From an uncultured Bacteroidota bacterium (GTDB taxonomy: Bacteria; Bacteroidota; Bacteroidia; Chitinophagales; Chitinophagaceae): a stretch of 6,416 nucleotides of DNA. Below are positions 4,902-6,416 of this stretch, piece by piece; the stretch's first letter is position 1, and the number at the start of each line of letters is the position of its first letter. The DNA lies in the NCBI GenBank assembly GCA_946479055.1, contig CAMLEX010000303.1, positions 1 to 6,416 of the forward strand. The letters are read 5' to 3'. The position numbers and the translations under genes were made by a program. A model generated the notes under the pieces. The model did no database searches. It was not told where the DNA came from and saw only the letters and a program-made list of their open reading frames with translations.

Positions 4902-6341
4902 CTATCGTTGCCTCACTACCAAATACTCCTGTTCCCTGTTGTTAACAGAATTATTTAATGCCCCGGTTATCAATCCACGACAATTATCTGCTCCACACTT
5001 ACACTCAAAAGGCTCCATATTTTTATCAAGGAATTGAGAATAATCCAATGTCAGTTCCTCATTTCTTGAAATATTTTTGAGAGCAATAACATTTAATCCG
5101 TCCAGACCAGTATTAGCATCACAACTATGATTTTGTGGTGCCCATTCTGAAGGATCCTCATCCCAAAGCACAAAAACTTCTTCGCTTAATGCATAAGCAT
5201 ACTTACGAAAATTTAGTTTTTGCTCCTCGCTCCAGTGCTTTTCTACAAACCTCCGGGTTACGATCCGTTGAGCTTTTTCTTCACCTGAAAAAACAATCTC
5301 TCCTTTACGGATATTACGGGTTGCATATATTCCAAAACCCGCAATGGAATTGCCTTTCATTGCGTACGGTTTTTTCTTTCTTCTATGCCGGGCAATTCCT
5401 TCTTCAATAATATGTTCCAGGAAACCCTTTTGCCCTGCTTCATCAAATTTTAAAATAAAATCAGCCGAACCTTCATACCCATCGGTATAAAAAACTGAAC
5501 ATGTAAAGTTTATCTCCAGGAAAAAAATCTCATTCCGATCATTCACTCTAAAATCCAACCTGGCATAACCAACACCATTAAACCCATTGAAAATTTTTTC
5601 TGTAGCCGTTCTTAATTCTCTATCTAATACCGGATCGGTACAGGGAAAATTACAATCGGGATGCAGTTCCGATGTTTTTAAAGAATATGTTTTAAAAGAC
5701 TTCCCTTCAGGGAATACATATTCTACAGGTTTGAAAACTCTGCATGATTTGCCATCACGATTGGCGGCCACCAAAACAGTAAACTCACGGCCATCAATAT
5801 ATTCTTCTACCATCAAAGGGCCGTATTCATTAAAAATCTCAACTACCTTTTTGAGAAGGTCTTGCTTATTATACAAAACAGAATTTTCATCAATACCTAA
5901 ACTGTCACCAGCTTTAGCAGGTTTTATAAACATTGGATATGACAAAAACTTTTCTACCTTATCAATATCTTCAGGACGTTCAATTAAAAAATATCCTGGT
6001 GTTTTTACTCCCTCGCAATGCGCCACGTATTTCATAAGTTCCTTGGTAGGATCATATAATTTAGCCGTAGGTCCTGTATATGGCAAATCGAGCAAATCGA
6101 AGCTATGTATAACGTCAATTGATGGCACTTCCCATTCCAGGTAGCCTTCGCATAGATTTATAAAAATATCATAGTTTTTCTTTTTCAATTCCTTAAGCTG
6201 CCGATAGGTTGTCAGCTTATTAAGAAACACATGATCACATTCTATATCCGGCAATAATCCTGAAAGGTTTCTTGGCGGATCATAGTTCTTATAATCAACA
6301 CCAGTTGTAGAATAATCAGGTTGCAACACACAGACCTTCAT
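4902..6341 (-). CDS. ATP-grasp (D-Ala-D-Ala ligase-like) and SET-domain methyltransferase fusion
   Basis: This is a 479-residue two-domain protein. Residues 1-320 form an ATP-grasp ligase related to D-Ala-D-Ala ligase: 'LDLPYTGPTAKLYDPTKELMK' spans 84-104, the phosphate-binding loop 'FIKPAKAGDSLGI' is at 138-150, 'VEEYIDGREFTVL' at 178-190, 'ARLDFRV' at 260-266, and 'FFLEINF' at 273-279 with metal-binding Glu276 and Asn278. Residues 318-325 form a basic linker (HRRKKKP). Residues 326-436 form a SET domain: 'GFGIYATRNIRKGEIVF' (335-351, SAM binding), 'NHSCDAN' (404-410) and 'NEELTLDY' (427-434, catalytic Tyr434). A post-SET motif, CxCx4CRG, sits at 447-456, and Cys407, 447, 449 and 454 could bind zinc. 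All signatures look intact, suggesting ATP-dependent peptide-bond formation plus lysine methylation. The substrate is unknown. There is no signal peptide or membrane segment. It probably follows the gene ending at 6351 in an operon. 'D-alanine-D-alanine ligase' would be a misleading name. Confidence 0.9.
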   Translation of the reverse strand: MKVCVLQPDYSTTGVDYKNYDPPRNLSGLLPDIECDHVFLNKLTTYRQLKELKKKNYDIFINLCEGYLEWEVPSIDVIHSFDLLDLPYTGPTAKLYDPTKELMKYVAHCEGVKTPGYFLIERPEDIDKVEKFLSYPMFIKPAKAGDSLGIDENSVLYNKQDLLKKVVEIFNEYGPLMVEEYIDGREFTVLVAANRDGKSCRVFKPVEYVFPEGKSFKTYSLKTSELHPDCNFPCTDPVLDRELRTATEKIFNGFNGVGYARLDFRVNDRNEIFFLEINFTCSVFYTDGYEGSADFILKFDEAGQKGFLEHIIEEGIARHRRKKKPYAMKGNSIAGFGIYATRNIRKGEIVFSGEEKAQRIVTRRFVEKHWSEEQKLNFRKYAYALSEEVFVLWDEDPSEWAPQNHSCDANTGLDGLNVIALKNISRNEELTLDYSQFLDKNMEPFECKCGADNCRGLITGALNNSVNNREQEYLVVRQR

Positions 6342-6350
6342 ACAAAAAAT

Positions 6351-6416
6351 TTAAAGGGTTAAGTTTCTTCTTGTAAAAGCATCCCGGATAATCATCCGGA
6401 TGAGATCAGAAAATGT
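6351..6416 (-). CDS. C-terminal end of an upstream gene, possibly another ATP-grasp ligase (partial)
   Basis: On the minus strand, one frame is open from the window edge to a TAA at 6353-6351. It encodes 21 residues beginning TFSDLIRMIIRDAFTRR and ending NLTL; the other two minus-strand frames are closed. The stop lies 9 bp before the ATG of the ATP-grasp-SET gene, which fits an operon. The pattern 'sFsdLI..lI..A..R' is what D-Ala-D-Ala ligase-like proteins often end with, and it parallels residues 307-322 of the neighbour ('FLEHIIEEGIARHRRK'). With only 21 residues the family is a guess, but a coding tail is plausible. Confidence 0.45.
   Translation of the reverse strand, partial: TFSDLIRMIIRDAFTRRNLTL

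Noticed and set aside
5587..6144. 185-codon open frame on the plus strand, with a 91-codon one at 5135-5410
   Set aside because: Both lie antisense inside the ATP-grasp-SET gene, whose motifs are continuous across the region. The antisense translations show no recognisable family pattern.
6381..6402. Palindrome CATCCGGATG and a neighbouring ATCCCGGAT copy as an operator for the fusion gene
   Set aside because: It falls inside the probable coding tail of the upstream gene and is only 10 bp, so codon content explains it well enough.

Overview
The window reads as chromosomal DNA from a member of the Bacteroidota, probably near Chitinophagales/Sphingobacteriales. Three things point there: a TonB with the cytoplasmic 'RNKDYGAYELRK' segment typical of that phylum, a YbeY with the phylum-style 'HGALHLCGYKDKT' active site, and two perfect TAnnTTTG -7 elements just upstream of start codons with no Shine-Dalgarno sequence. 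The composition is AT-rich. The placement is an inference from these traits; no 16S or database comparison was available.

Layout. On the left, a minus-strand pair: feoA (218-448), then the first 67 codons of nadD (202 down to the window edge). Divergent from them across a 62-bp gap is ybeY (511-948, +). A 409-bp gap without a convincing gene follows. It ends in a perfect 20-bp inverted repeat and a promoter-like element, then a stand-alone HNH-family nuclease gene (1358-1978, +). After 30 bp, with its own TACCTTTG element, comes full-length mnmG/gidA (2009-3871, +). A 133-bp gap with foldback sequence separates mnmG from a solitary tonB (4005-4823, +). tonB converges on a minus-strand gene (4902-6341) across a strong hairpin terminator. 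Nine bases upstream of that gene, another minus-strand reading frame ends (6351 to the window edge).

Most of the content is housekeeping: NAD synthesis, rRNA maturation, tRNA wobble-uridine modification, and energy transduction to outer-membrane transporters. FeoA and TonB are both often linked to iron uptake, but nothing shows that they are co-regulated here.

The unusual gene is 4902-6341. It fuses a D-Ala-D-Ala-ligase-like ATP-grasp domain to a complete SET methyltransferase domain with a post-SET zinc cluster. Its ligase half lacks key D-Ala-D-Ala ligase motifs, and the fragment upstream ends like another ATP-grasp ligase. The two may form a small peptide- or protein-modifying operon. The second point of interest is the HNH gene with its palindromic upstream region, lying between ybeY and mnmG, which I recall as neighbours in many Bacteroidota.
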